DNA from: Hydrogenophaga sp.
GTDB taxonomy: Bacteria > Pseudomonadota > Gammaproteobacteria > Burkholderiales > Burkholderiaceae_C
Direction: 5' to 3'
DNA: 47,761 nt
Assembly (NCBI RefSeq): GCF_030373225.1
Contig: NZ_JAUCZG010000034.1
Location: 1 to 47,761 of the forward strand
Shown here: piece after piece, positions 9,829-21,265 of the stretch
How positions within the stretch are numbered: position 1 is the first letter of the stretch
How the letters are laid out: each line of letters begins with the position of its first letter
Made by a program: the position numbers and the translations under genes
The notes under the pieces: generated by a model
Database searches by the model: none
What the model saw: the letters and a program-made list of their open reading frames with translations, nothing else
What the model was told of the DNA's origin: nothing

Positions 9829-10854
9829 ATGTGGGTGTACATCCTCAAACGCCTTTTGCTCATGATCCCGACGCTTTTCGGGGTGCTGCTCATCACCTTC
9901 GTGGTGGTGCAGTTTGTGCCCGGCGGCCCGGTGGAGCAGTACCTGGCCGAAGCGCGCAGTGCCGAGGGTGGAGCAGCCGAAGGAGGTTCGGTGTACCGCG
10001 GAGCACAGGGCGTCGATCCGCAACGCATCGAGCAGATCAAGGCGCTGTATGGGTTCGACAAACCGGCGCACGAGCGCTTCATCGACATGTTGGGTCGCTT
10101 TGCGCGTTTCGATCTGGGCACCAGCTTTTTCCAGAACAAACCGGTGGGCGATCTCATCATCGAAAAGCTTCCAGTCTCCGTCACCCTGGGCCTCTGGACC
10201 TTTCTCATCAGCTACGGCGTGGCCGTGCCACTGGGCGTGGCCAAAGCGGTGCGAGCCGGTTCGCGTTTTGATCTGGTGACCACGCTGCTGGTGCTCATCG
10301 GCTACGCCATTCCGGGGTTCGTGCTGGGTGTGGCCCTGCTGGTGATCTTTGGCGGGCAGTTGCAGTGGTTTCCCTTGCGCGGGCTCACGTCGTCGAACTG
10401 GGAAGAACTCGGTTGGGGCGCGCGCATCGTCGACTACCTCTGGCACATCACGCTGCCTGTCACAGCCATGGTGCTCGGCAGTTTCGCCGTGACCGCGATG
10501 CTCACCAAAAACGCGTTTCTGGAAGAGATCCGCAAGCAGTACGTGATGACCGCGCGCGCCAAGGGCCTGAGCGAGCGGCAGGTGCTGTGGAAGCACGTGT
10601 TCCGCAACGCACTCATTCCCATCGTCACCGGATTTCCGGCCGCCTTCATCGGCGCGTTCTTCACCGGCGCGCTGCTGATCGAGACGCTGTTTTCGCTCGA
10701 CGGCCTGGGCCTGCTGAGCTACGAGAGCGTGATCCGGCGCGACTATCCGGTTGTCATGGGAACGCTGTTTCTGTTCACCCTGATCGGCCTGGTCACCAAG
10801 CTGATCTCCGACCTGTGCTACGTGTGGGTCGACCCCCGCGTGAAGTTCGACTGA
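9829..10854 (+). CDS. yejB: Peptide ABC transporter permease YejB
   Basis: A 341-residue inner-membrane permease of the DppB/OppB class. It begins MWVYILKRLLLMIPTLFGVLLITFVVVQF and has the binding-protein-dependent transport signature RAKGLSERQVLWKHVFRNAL (about residues 241-260), followed by two more helices. I chose ATG 9829 because the family starts MWxYIxKR. An in-frame GTG lies two codons earlier. The stop overlaps the start of yejE by one base, indicating translational coupling. Confidence 0.94.
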   Translation: MWVYILKRLLLMIPTLFGVLLITFVVVQFVPGGPVEQYLAEARSAEGGAAEGGSVYRGAQGVDPQRIEQIKALYGFDKPAHERFIDMLGRFARFDLGTSFFQNKPVGDLIIEKLPVSVTLGLWTFLISYGVAVPLGVAKAVRAGSRFDLVTTLLVLIGYAIPGFVLGVALLVIFGGQLQWFPLRGLTSSNWEELGWGARIVDYLWHITLPVTAMVLGSFAVTAMLTKNAFLEEIRKQYVMTARAKGLSERQVLWKHVFRNALIPIVTGFPAAFIGAFFTGALLIETLFSLDGLGLLSYESVIRRDYPVVMGTLFLFTLIGLVTKLISDLCYVWVDPRVKFD

Positions 10855-11888
10855 TGGCCACCGCTTCCGTGAGCCCGGGGCGGCGCGCCTGGCAGCGCTT
10901 CAAGCGCAACAAGCTCGGCTACTGGAGCTTGGTCGTCTTTTGCGTGCTGGTGGTGCTCAGCCTGTTTGCCGAGCTGATTTCCAACGACAGGCCGCTGATC
11001 GTTCGTTACGAGGGCCAAACCTATTTTCCGGTACTGAAAGACCACGCGGAAACGGTCTTCGGCGGCGACTTCGACACCCCCACCGACTACCTCGACCCCT
11101 TCATTCAGGAGCAGATCTTCAAGGGTGACAACTGGGCGCTGTTCGCGCCCAACCCCTATGGCGCCAACACCATCAATTACTTTGCGGAGTCGCCCAACCC
11201 GGCCGGGCCCACGGCCGCCAACTGGCTCGGCACCGACGATCGCGGGCGCGACCTGCTGGCGCAACTGATCTACGGTTTTCGGGTGAGTGTGCTGTTCGCG
11301 CTGGCGCTCACCGCCATCGGTGTGGTGCTGGGCATCGTCACGGGCGCGATTCAGGGCTTCTTTGGTGGCAAGACCGATCTGGCTTTCCAGCGCTTCATCG
11401 AAGTCTGGGGCTCCATGCCCGAGCTCTACCTGCTCATCATTTTCTCGGCGGTGTTCGCGCCCAGTCTGGCGCTGTTGCTGGTGTTGCTGAGCCTGTTCGG
11501 CTGGATGGGGCTGTCCGACTATGTGCGCGCCGAATTCCTGCGCAACCGCCAGCTCGACTACGTGCGCGCCGCGCGCGCGCTGGGCCTGTCGAACTGGCAG
11601 ATCATCTGGCGCCACGTGCTGCCCAACAGCCTCACGCCGGTCGTGACCTTCCTGCCGTTTCGCATGAGCGCGGCCATCCTGGCGCTCACCTCGCTCGACT
11701 TTCTCGGCTTGGGTGTGCCGCCCGGCACGCCATCGCTGGGCGAGTTGCTGAGCCAGGGCAAGAACAGCATCGATGCCTGGTGGATATCGCTCTCCACCTT
11801 CGCGGTGCTTGTGGGCACGCTGCTGCTGCTGACCTTCATGGGTGATGCGCTGCGCGATGCCCTGGACCCACGGAAGGTGGACAAATGA
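10854..11888 (+). CDS. yejE: Peptide ABC transporter permease YejE
   Basis: A 344-residue DppC/OppC-class permease. After an N-terminal helix (LGYWSLVVFCVLVVLSLFAELI) comes a large periplasmic part (residues 45-130) and then five more membrane segments. The EAA-type loop is ARALGLSNWQIIWRHVLPNSL, near residues 239-259. The ATG overlaps the yejB stop codon (TGATG), which decides the start. It forms the inner-membrane channel together with YejB. Confidence 0.94.
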   Translation: MATASVSPGRRAWQRFKRNKLGYWSLVVFCVLVVLSLFAELISNDRPLIVRYEGQTYFPVLKDHAETVFGGDFDTPTDYLDPFIQEQIFKGDNWALFAPNPYGANTINYFAESPNPAGPTAANWLGTDDRGRDLLAQLIYGFRVSVLFALALTAIGVVLGIVTGAIQGFFGGKTDLAFQRFIEVWGSMPELYLLIIFSAVFAPSLALLLVLLSLFGWMGLSDYVRAEFLRNRQLDYVRAARALGLSNWQIIWRHVLPNSLTPVVTFLPFRMSAAILALTSLDFLGLGVPPGTPSLGELLSQGKNSIDAWWISLSTFAVLVGTLLLLTFMGDALRDALDPRKVDK

Positions 11889-13495
11889 CAGCCCCCACGC
11901 TGCTCGAGGTGAAAGACCTGCGCGTGTCCTTTGGTGGTCAGGAGGTTGTGCACGGCATCGATTTTTCCATCCAGGCCGGCGAGAAACTGGCGCTGGTCGG
12001 AGAGTCGGGCTCGGGCAAGACGGTGTCTGCCCTGTCGTTGCTGCGCCTGGTGCACAACGCCGAGGTGAGCGGCTCGGCGCTGCTGAACGGACGCGATCTG
12101 CTGTCCCTGACCGAGCACCAGTTGAGAGGTGTGCGTGGCGACGAGGTGGCGATCATCTTTCAGGAGCCCATGACGGCGCTCAATCCGCTCTACACCGTGG
12201 GCGACCAGATCGGTGAGGTGCTTCAACTCAAGAAGGGCTTCACGCCGCGGCAGGCCCTGGCCGCCACCGTGGAGTTGCTGGCTTCCACCGGCATCCCCGA
12301 GCCGGCGCGCCGTGCCGATGCGTTTCCCCACCAGCTCAGCGGCGGCCAGCGGCAGCGCGCCATGATCGCCATGGCCCTGGCCAGTGCGCCCAGGCTGCTG
12401 CTGGCCGATGAACCCACCACCGCGCTGGATGTGAGCCTGCGCGGCCAGATCCTCGACCTGCTGGCCGACCTGCAGCGCCAGCACGGCATGGCCGTGCTGC
12501 TGATCACCCACGACCTCAACCTGGTGCGACGGTTTGCCGACCGTGTGGCCGTGATGGAGCAGGGCCACCTGGTGGAGCAGGGCGCCGTGGCCGACGTGTT
12601 CGCCGCACCCCGGCATCCGTATACGCAGATGCTGCTGGCGAGCAAACCCGAACGCGACGTGGCGCCCGCCGAGCCACCGGCCGCCGATGCCACGCCGGTG
12701 TTGCAGGCCCGCGGCCTGCGCGTGAGCTACCCGGTGCCGCTGCCCGGGCTGCGTGGCTGGTTCAAGAAAGGCGAATTTGTCGCGGTGCAGGGCGCCGACC
12801 TGACACTGGCGCCCGGCCAGACCCTGGGCGTGATCGGGGAGTCGGGTTCGGGCAAGTCGACGCTGGCCCTGGCCGCGCTCGGCCTGTTGCCCCACCAGGG
12901 CAGCCTGCAGGTCACCGGCGCCGATTGGGCACAGGCCATCAGGAGCGGCCAGGGCCGGGCGCTGCGCCAGCGGGCGCAGGTGGTGTTTCAGGACCCGTTT
13001 TCCTCGCTGTCGCCGCGCATGACCATCGAGCAGATCGTGGGCGAAGGCCTGCTGGTGCACCAGCCCGGACTCACGTTGTCGCAGCGCCGCGAACGGGTGG
13101 TGCTGGCGCTGGCCGATGTCGGCCTGGTGGACGATCCAACGCGGGGCGGCGACTGGCTGCAACGCTATCCGCACGAATTCTCGGGCGGGCAGCGCCAGCG
13201 CCTGGCGATCGCCCGCGCGCTGATCATCGACCCCCGGTTGCTGGTGCTCGACGAGCCCACGAGCGCCCTGGACGTGACGGTGCAAAAGCAGGTGCTGGCC
13301 CTGCTGCAGCGCCTGCAGCGCGAACGCGGCCTGAGCTATCTGCTGATCACACACGATGTGGACGTGATCCAGGCGATGGCGCATCAGGTGATCGTGATGA
13401 AGGACGGTGCGGTTGTGGAAAGCGGCACCGTCGAGCAGGTGCTGCGCGCGCCCGAGCACCCCTACACCCGCACCCTGGTGCAGGCCGCGGCCTGA
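11885..13495 (+). CDS. yejF: Duplicated ATPase of the Yej peptide transporter
   Basis: A 536-residue protein made of two fused ABC ATPase domains. The first Walker A is GESGSGKT with Lys45, and the second is GESGSGKS with Lys324. Each half has its own LSGGQRQR or FSGGQRQR signature and a Walker B ending in DEPT. One polypeptide therefore supplies both nucleotide-binding sites that energise YejB/YejE. The start overlaps the yejE stop (ATGA). The gene closes the operon, and no clear hairpin terminator follows. Confidence 0.95.
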   Translation: MTAPTLLEVKDLRVSFGGQEVVHGIDFSIQAGEKLALVGESGSGKTVSALSLLRLVHNAEVSGSALLNGRDLLSLTEHQLRGVRGDEVAIIFQEPMTALNPLYTVGDQIGEVLQLKKGFTPRQALAATVELLASTGIPEPARRADAFPHQLSGGQRQRAMIAMALASAPRLLLADEPTTALDVSLRGQILDLLADLQRQHGMAVLLITHDLNLVRRFADRVAVMEQGHLVEQGAVADVFAAPRHPYTQMLLASKPERDVAPAEPPAADATPVLQARGLRVSYPVPLPGLRGWFKKGEFVAVQGADLTLAPGQTLGVIGESGSGKSTLALAALGLLPHQGSLQVTGADWAQAIRSGQGRALRQRAQVVFQDPFSSLSPRMTIEQIVGEGLLVHQPGLTLSQRRERVVLALADVGLVDDPTRGGDWLQRYPHEFSGGQRQRLAIARALIIDPRLLVLDEPTSALDVTVQKQVLALLQRLQRERGLSYLLITHDVDVIQAMAHQVIVMKDGAVVESGTVEQVLRAPEHPYTRTLVQAAA

Positions 13496-13509
13496 CACCT
13501 GGCTCCGCT

Positions 13510-13523
13510 TTGACCTGAGTCAG
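13510..13523 (+). promoter_or_regulatory. FNR/Dnr-type binding site
   Basis: TTGAC-CTGA-GTCAG matches the CRP/FNR-family pattern TTGAY-N4-RTCAA at nine of ten half-site positions. Its centre (13516.5) is 41.5 bp upstream of the start predicted from the TATAAC element at 13546-13551, the class II activator position. Sequence-only prediction. Confidence 0.5.
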
Positions 13524-13545
13524 GGCCGCGGCGGGGCGTGGGGCG

Positions 13546-13551
13546 TATAAC
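13546..13551 (+). promoter_or_regulatory. -10 element before the DUF2189 gene
   Basis: TATAAC seven bases before the ATG at 13558. No -35 match sits at normal spacing, which fits a promoter that depends on an activator at the FNR-type site upstream. Transcription would start at or next to the ATG, giving a nearly leaderless mRNA. Confidence 0.45.
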
Positions 13552-13557
13552 CTGCGC

Positions 13558-14310
13558 ATGGATCTTTTGCCAGCTTCTACCCCCACCCAACCCGTCACCC
13601 TGCAGTCGCCCTGGCGCTGGCTCGCACTGGGCTGGGCCGACCTGCGGCGCAACCCCTTGCCCGGGCTGGCTCACGGTGTCTTGCTGACCGCCTTCGGCTG
13701 GCTGCTGTTGTGGGCCGCGCGGGACCAGTTCTGGTTGCTCGCGGGCGCCTTTTCGGGCTTTCTGATCGTCGCCCCCATCCTGGCGACCGGCCTGTACCAG
13801 GTGAGCCGCCAGCAACGCGCCGGGCTCGGCGAGGTGGTGCAACTCTGGCGCTCGGGCGACGGCCGACTGATCAGGTTCGGCCTGTTGCTGGGTCTGGCCG
13901 GCACCGGCTGGGTGCTCACCTCGGCCGGGCTGATCACCTGGGGGTCACCGGTGCCCATCCTCAAGCCGATGGACTTTCTGCGGCACGTGGTGCTGGTGCG
14001 CCAGATTGGCCTCTTTGAAGCCTGGTTGCTGCTGGGCGCCTTGCTGGCAGCACCCGTGTTCGCGTCTACGGTGGTGGCCCTGCCCATGCTGGTGGACAGG
14101 CCGGTCTCGGTGATGGCAGCGGTGGCCGAGAGCTGGCGTGCCGTGGCCAACCACCCCGGACCCACGGCGTTGTGGGCGGTGGTGATCGCCCTGCTGGTCG
14201 TCGTGGGCATGGTGACCGCCTTGCTCGGGCTGGTCGTGCTGATTCCCCTGCTGGCCCATGCAAGCTGGCACGCCTACCGCGACCTGACCGCCCATCGGAT
14301 GGGGCGCTGA
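13558..14310 (+). CDS. DUF2189 family integral membrane protein
   Basis: A 250-residue protein with about six hydrophobic segments, and a cytoplasmic N-terminus leading into WRWLALGWADLRRNPLPGLAHGVLLTAFGW, typical of DUF2189. The biochemical role is not established. A possible FNR-type operator and -10 element lie directly upstream, suggesting expression at low oxygen. The gene is followed after 3 bp by the DUF2788 gene, so the two form an operon. No Shine-Dalgarno sequence precedes the ATG, which agrees with a leaderless transcript. Confidence 0.82.
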   Translation: MDLLPASTPTQPVTLQSPWRWLALGWADLRRNPLPGLAHGVLLTAFGWLLLWAARDQFWLLAGAFSGFLIVAPILATGLYQVSRQQRAGLGEVVQLWRSGDGRLIRFGLLLGLAGTGWVLTSAGLITWGSPVPILKPMDFLRHVVLVRQIGLFEAWLLLGALLAAPVFASTVVALPMLVDRPVSVMAAVAESWRAVANHPGPTALWAVVIALLVVVGMVTALLGLVVLIPLLAHASWHAYRDLTAHRMGR

Positions 14311-14313
14311 GCC

Positions 14314-14535
14314 ATGGGCAACACCGTTTTCGGCTACACCGAGGGCCAGATCGCCCAGTTCGGACTGACCTTCGGGGTCGGGGCCTTCATCCTCTACATG
14401 CTCTTCATCGTGTTCAATCTGGCGCGCGAATCCAAGGCCGGGAAGTTCGGCACCTTCGTGCTGTTTCTGGTGCTGTCATTCGGCATGCTGGGGTTTCTGG
14501 CCAAGAACCTGATTCAGTGGGTGCTTGGAATTTGA
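14314..14535 (+). CDS. DUF2788 small membrane protein
   Basis: A 73-residue protein with two membrane helices (about residues 15-35 and 44-70) separated by NLARESKAGKFG. It matches the short DUF2788 family by length and layout, but the function is unknown. It starts 3 bp after the DUF2189 stop codon, with the start region overlapping the tail of that gene, so it is almost certainly co-transcribed. Confidence 0.82.
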   Translation: MGNTVFGYTEGQIAQFGLTFGVGAFILYMLFIVFNLARESKAGKFGTFVLFLVLSFGMLGFLAKNLIQWVLGI

Positions 14536-14564
14536 ACGGCGTTCACGACTGATCGGCGATTCGG

Positions 14565-14594
14565 TTGCCAATCGCTCGTCGCAGGCGTTACAAT
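14565..14594 (+). promoter_or_regulatory. Sigma-70 promoter of the rimP-nusA-infB operon
   Basis: TTGCCA (14565-14570) and TACAAT (14589-14594) are separated by 18 bp. Predicted transcription start is near 14601, about 135 bases before rimP and just ahead of the terminator-like hairpin. Confidence 0.65.
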
Positions 14595-14609
14595 GCGAGC
14601 TTCACGACC

Positions 14610-14642
14610 AAATGGGCGGGTAACTACCGGCCCATTTTTTTT
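14610..14642 (+). terminator. Attenuator-like hairpin in the rimP leader
   Basis: Stem AAATGGGC / GCCCATTT, one G-G mismatch, then GGT/ACC with a four-base loop, followed by eight T (14635-14642). It has the form of a strong intrinsic terminator but sits about ten bases after the predicted start and 95 bp before rimP, so transcription of the operon would have to pass through it. Alternatively it ends the upstream DUF2189-DUF2788 transcript. Confidence 0.75.
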
Positions 14643-14688
14643 GGCCGAACGCTTTTGACCCTGGGGTAATCCACAGGGTTCAACGCAT

Positions 14689-14721
14689 GGCACGCATCGG
14701 GCACGCATCGGGCACGCATCG
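14689..14721 (+). repeat. Three tandem copies of an 11-bp unit
   Basis: GGCACGCATCG occurs three times without interruption, preceded by a partial copy. It lies in the rimP leader, 17 bp before the start codon chosen here. Confidence 0.95.
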
Positions 14722-14737
14722 GGTAAACAGCATCAGC

Positions 14738-15337
14738 ATGGCTTGGCAAGAGATCGTAGAGCAGACCGTCACCGGACTGGGTTTTGACCTGGTGGAGCTG
14801 GAGCGCTCGGGCAGCGGCTTGCTGCGCATCACGATCGACTTGCCATGGCAGGCACCGGTTGAAGGTGAGCCGGCGGCGCCCGAGCGTTTTGTCACGGTCG
14901 AAGATTGCGAAAAGATCACGCGTCAGCTGCAATACCTGCTGGAAGTGGAAGGCCTGGAGTACCGGCGCCTCGAGGTGGGTTCGCCGGGCATCGACCGGCC
15001 GCTGAAGCGCGAGATCGACTATGTGAGGTTTGAAGGTCACGTGATCGACCTCACCTTGAAGGCGCCGATCGGCGCCACCGGAACCGATGTGGCGGCGAAC
15101 CGGAAGAAATTCAGGGGCACGCTGGAGCGTGCGGACGATGGTGTGCAGTGGCAGGTGGTGTGGAGCGATGCGCCCGAACCCAAGCCGGGCGCGCGGGTGA
15201 GCAAGAAGCGCGCTGCCGTGCCGATGCAGGCCATGACCTTTTCGCTGGACGACATCCAGCAGGCGCGTCTGGCGCCGATCGTGAATTTCAAGGGCCGACA
15301 GGCTCCCGGAGCATTGGCTTCAGACAGTGACGAGTGA
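14738..15337 (+). CDS. rimP: Ribosome maturation factor RimP
   Basis: A 199-residue RimP, needed for late maturation of the 30S subunit. The N-terminal domain carries FVTVEDCEKITRQLQYLLE and the hallmark YRRLEVGSPGIDRPLKREIDYVRF (residues about 77-100). The C-terminal Sm-like domain follows and carries a longer tail than E. coli RimP. I chose ATG 14738 because MAWQEIVEQTVTGLGFDLVELE matches the family start. An in-frame ATG at 14687 would add 17 residues encoded mostly by the tandem repeat. It is the first gene of the rimP-nusA-infB-rbfA-truB operon. Confidence 0.95.
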   Translation: MAWQEIVEQTVTGLGFDLVELERSGSGLLRITIDLPWQAPVEGEPAAPERFVTVEDCEKITRQLQYLLEVEGLEYRRLEVGSPGIDRPLKREIDYVRFEGHVIDLTLKAPIGATGTDVAANRKKFRGTLERADDGVQWQVVWSDAPEPKPGARVSKKRAAVPMQAMTFSLDDIQQARLAPIVNFKGRQAPGALASDSDE

Positions 15338-15388
15338 GAGAAATCAAAGTGACCCAGGACAAGCAATTCGGAAAGGTGGGCGAGTGAA

Positions 15389-16888
15389 ATGAACCGCGAA
15401 ATGTTGATGCTGATCGATGCGATCTCGCGCGAAAAGAACGTCGAGCGCGACGTCGTGTTGGGCGCTGTTGAACTGGCGCTGGCCTCGGCCACCAAAAAAC
15501 TCTACAAGGGCGACGTGGACATCCGCGTGGCCATGGACCCGGACACCGGTGCCTACGAAACCTTCCGTCGCTGGCTGGTCGTGCCCGATGAAGCCGGCCT
15601 GCAGAACCCCGATGCCGAAGAGCTGCTCACCGATGCCCGCGACGAGCTCGCCGACATCGAAGAGGGTGACTTCATCGAGAAGCCGGTGGAGAGCGTTCCG
15701 ATCGGGCGCATCGGCGCCATGGCCGCCAAGCAGGTGATCCTGCAGAAGATCCGCGACGCCGAGCGCGAGATGCTGCTCAACGACTTCATGTCGCGCGGCG
15801 ACAAGATCTTCGTGGGCACCGTCAAGCGCATGGACAAGGGTGACCTGATCATCGAGAGCGGCCGCGTCGAAGGCCGCCTCAAGCGCGGCGAGATGATTCC
15901 GAAGGAAAACTTCCGCACCGGTGACCGCGTTCGCGCCATGATCATGGACGTGGACCTGACCCTGCGCGGCGCACCCATCCTGCTGTCGCGCTCGGCACCG
16001 GCCTTCATGATCGAGCTCTTCCGCCAGGAAGTGCCCGAGATCGAACAAGGCCTGCTGGAGATCAAGACCTGCGCCCGTGACCCGGGTTCGCGAGCCAAGA
16101 TCGCGGTGCACACCAACGACCGCCGCATCGACCCGATCGGCACCTGCGTGGGTGTGCGCGGTTCGCGCGTCAACGGCGTGACCAACGAGCTGGCTGGCGA
16201 ACGCGTCGACATCGTGCTGTGGTCCGAAGACCCTGCGCAGTTCGTCATCGGCGCGCTGGCCCCGGCCAACGTGGTCTCGATCGTGGTGGACGAAGAGCGT
16301 CACGCCATGGACGTGGTGGTGGACGAAGAGAACCTGGCGATCGCCATCGGCCGCGGCGGCCAGAACGTGCGCCTGGCGTCCGAGCTGACCGGCTGGCGCA
16401 TCAACATCATGACGGCCGACGAGTCGGCCCAGAAGCAGGCCGAAGAGGCCGACGGCATCCGCAAGGTGTTCATGGCCAAGCTGGACGTGGACCAGGAGAT
16501 CGCCGACATCCTGATCGAAGAAGGCTTCACCAGCCTCGAAGAAGTGGCCTACGTGCCGCTGCAGGAAATGCTGGAGATCGAGTCGTTCGACGAAGACACG
16601 GTCAATGAGCTGCGCACCCGCGCCAAGGATGCCCTGCTGACGATGGAAATCGCTCGCGAAGAGAGCGTCGAAGAAGTTTCGCAGAACCTGCGTGACCTCG
16701 AAGGCGTGACCCCCGAGTTGATTGCCAAGCTGGCCGACGCCGGCATCCACACCCGCGACGAGCTGGCCGATCTGGCCACCGACGAGCTCACCGACATCAC
16801 CGCACAGACGCCTGAAGAGGCCACCGCGCTGATCATGCTGGCACGCGCTCACTGGTTCACCGGTGACGAAGCGCAATCCACGACCTGA
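15389..16888 (+). CDS. nusA: Transcription termination/antitermination factor NusA
   Basis: A 499-residue NusA. It has an N-terminal RNA-polymerase-binding domain (1-135), an S1 domain (about 136-200, [21 protein letters not shown]) and two KH domains (about 200-345, including [15 protein letters not shown] and [18 protein letters not shown]). The C-terminal repeats end in the helix-hairpin-helix-like [27 protein letters not shown]. It modulates pausing, termination and antitermination. It lies 51 bp after rimP with AAAGG upstream of the ATG, in the conserved rimP-nusA-infB order. Confidence 0.98.
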   Translation: MNREMLMLIDAISREKNVERDVVLGAVELALASATKKLYKGDVDIRVAMDPDTGAYETFRRWLVVPDEAGLQNPDAEELLTDARDELADIEEGDFIEKPVESVPIGRIGAMAAKQVILQKIRDAEREMLLNDFMSRGDKIFVGTVKRMDKGDLIIESGRVEGRLKRGEMIPKENFRTGDRVRAMIMDVDLTLRGAPILLSRSAPAFMIELFRQEVPEIEQGLLEIKTCARDPGSRAKIAVHTNDRRIDPIGTCVGVRGSRVNGVTNELAGERVDIVLWSEDPAQFVIGALAPANVVSIVVDEERHAMDVVVDEENLAIAIGRGGQNVRLASELTGWRINIMTADESAQKQAEEADGIRKVFMAKLDVDQEIADILIEEGFTSLEEVAYVPLQEMLEIESFDEDTVNELRTRAKDALLTMEIAREESVEEVSQNLRDLEGVTPELIAKLADAGIHTRDELADLATDELTDITAQTPEEATALIMLARAHWFTGDEAQSTT

Positions 16889-16919
16889 CCAGCGGAGGCC
16901 CATCGGAGAATAGAGACCT

Positions 16920-19802
<2,883 letters not shown>

Positions 19803-19814
19803 GCGGTGATCTGC

Positions 19815-20186
19815 ATGGTTCGCAAAGCCTCCTCCACCCCCAACCGCGGTTTCCGCGTGGCCGACCAGATCCAGCGCGATCTGGCCGAGCTGATCGCGCG
19901 CGAGTTGAAAGACCGCCGGGTGGGCATGGTCACGATCAACGCGGTCGAGGTCACGCCCGACTATGCGCACGCCAAGGTGTTCTTCAGCCTGCTCACCGGT
20001 GACCCGGCCGAAACGCTCGAAGGCCTCAACGCCGCGGCGGGTTTCCTGCGCAGCGGCTTGTTCAAGCGGCTGCACATCCACACCGTGCCCACGCTGCATT
20101 TCGTGTTTGACCGCACCACCGAGCGTGCGGCCGACATGAACGCCTTGATTTCCAAGGCAGTGTCTTCTCGGTCAAAGGAAGAGTAA
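19815..20186 (+). CDS. rbfA: 30S ribosome-binding factor RbfA
   Basis: A 123-residue KH-fold protein with the RbfA signature [47 protein letters not shown] and, near the end, [21 protein letters not shown]. It helps mature the 5' end of 16S rRNA, notably in the cold. The start is ATG 19815, 12 bp after infB. A GTG three codons earlier is less likely. It overlaps the space before truB, which begins 2 bp after its stop. Confidence 0.96.
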   Translation: MVRKASSTPNRGFRVADQIQRDLAELIARELKDRRVGMVTINAVEVTPDYAHAKVFFSLLTGDPAETLEGLNAAAGFLRSGLFKRLHIHTVPTLHFVFDRTTERAADMNALISKAVSSRSKEE

Positions 20187-20188
20187 AC

Positions 20189-21265
20189 ATGAGCACCGCA
20201 GGGCCGCCCCAGGGAGCGAACGCCCCCTTGGGGGGTGGCGATGCACGCGCAACGGGCGAGCGTGGGGGCAAGACGCACGCGCCACGCACAAGGGTGCAAC
20301 GGCGCCCTGTGCACGGGGTGCTGTTGCTGGACAAACCGCTGGGTCTCTCCAGCAACCAGGCCTTGCAGAAAGCCAAGTGGCTGCTGCGCGCCGAGAAGGC
20401 CGGCCACACCGGCACGCTCGACCCGCTGGCCACCGGGGTGTTGCCGCTGTGTTTTGGCGCCGCCACCAAGTTCAGCCAGATCCATCTGGATGCCGACAAG
20501 ACCTACGAAACGGTGGTGCGCCTCGGCGTGAAGACCAGCACGGCCGACGCCGAAGGTGATGTGATCCAGACCCGTGACGTGGCTTGCACGCCGGGGCAGG
20601 TGGTCGAAGTGCTGGATGGCTTCATGGGCCCCGTCACGCAGGTGCCGCCGATGCACAGCGCGCTGAAGAAAGACGGCAAGCCGCTGTACGAATACGCCCG
20701 CCAGGGCGAGACCGTGGAGCGCGAAGCGCGCCATGTGGTGATCCACGACCTCGACCTGCTCGACATGCAGCTGCAGGGCGAGGCGCCGTTCTTGCGCCTG
20801 CGCGTGCGTTGCAGCAAGGGCACCTACATCCGCACCCTGGGTGAAGACATTGCCGAAGCCCTGGGCTGCGGTGGTCACCTGAGCATGCTGCGCCGCATCG
20901 AAACCGGGCCGTTCGATGCTTCGCAATGCATCACGCTCGACGCCCTCGAAGCGCTGGATGAAAGCGAGCGCGTGTCGCTGCTGCTGCCGGTGCAGACCCT
21001 GCTGGTCGGACACCAGCGCGTCACGCTCGACGCCGACGATGCCGGACGTTTCCTCAGCGGCGTGCGCCGCCGGGGCGACTGGGCCGACATCGAGCGGGTG
21101 GCCGTGTTCGGACCGGCGCCCTCTGCGGACGAAGAGACCCTGCCTTCACAAGCCGTGCTGCTGGGCAGCGCGCACACCCTGTCGGGTGAACTGATCCCGG
21201 GGCGGCTGCTGAGCCCCATCGAAATACAGCAAATCCTGGAAACCTCACCGGAACTCGCATCATGA
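20189..21265 (+). CDS. truB: tRNA pseudouridine-55 synthase TruB with extended N-terminus
   Basis: A 358-residue TruB that makes pseudouridine 55 in the T-arm of tRNAs. The catalytic Asp is Asp78 in [16 protein letters not shown]. The family core starts only near residue 39 ([22 protein letters not shown]), so the protein carries about 30 extra residues relative to E. coli TruB (Asp48). Those residues ([21 protein letters not shown]...) are encoded by a palindromic repeat of a kind usually found between genes in Comamonadaceae. The start lies 2 bp after rbfA, and the stop overlaps the typA start (ATGA). No alternative ATG lies closer to the core, so the extension is probably translated. Confidence 0.95.
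   Translation: MSTAGPPQGANAPLGGGDARATGERGGKTHAPRTRVQRRPVHGVLLLDKPLGLSSNQALQKAKWLLRAEKAGHTGTLDPLATGVLPLCFGAATKFSQIHLDADKTYETVVRLGVKTSTADAEGDVIQTRDVACTPGQVVEVLDGFMGPVTQVPPMHSALKKDGKPLYEYARQGETVEREARHVVIHDLDLLDMQLQGEAPFLRLRVRCSKGTYIRTLGEDIAEALGCGGHLSMLRRIETGPFDASQCITLDALEALDESERVSLLLPVQTLLVGHQRVTLDADDAGRFLSGVRRRGDWADIERVAVFGPAPSADEETLPSQAVLLGSAHTLSGELIPGRLLSPIEIQQILETSPELAS
20195..20273 (+). repeat. Palindromic Comamonadaceae-type repeat inside the truB 5' end
   Basis: Starts with GCAGGGCCGCCCCAGGGAGC and contains the arm CCCCCTTGGGGGGTGGC, so GCCGCCCCAGGG can pair with CCCTTGGGGGGTGGC. It continues into a second GC-rich part ending GAGCGTGGGGGCA. Resemblance to the dispersed intergenic repeat is from memory of the family, not from a search. 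Confidence 0.6.

Noticed and set aside
7854..10208. Long minus-strand open frame opposite the yejA-like gene
   Set aside because: Antisense shadow. It crosses fabI, yejA and yejB and resembles no protein.
11558..13498. Long minus-strand open frame opposite yejF
   Set aside because: His/Gln-rich antisense translation of two ABC ATPase domains. Not a gene.
20217..20260. Palindromic GC-rich stretch read as a terminator between rbfA and truB
   Set aside because: There is no T-run and it lies within the truB reading frame. Better explained as a captured dispersed repeat.
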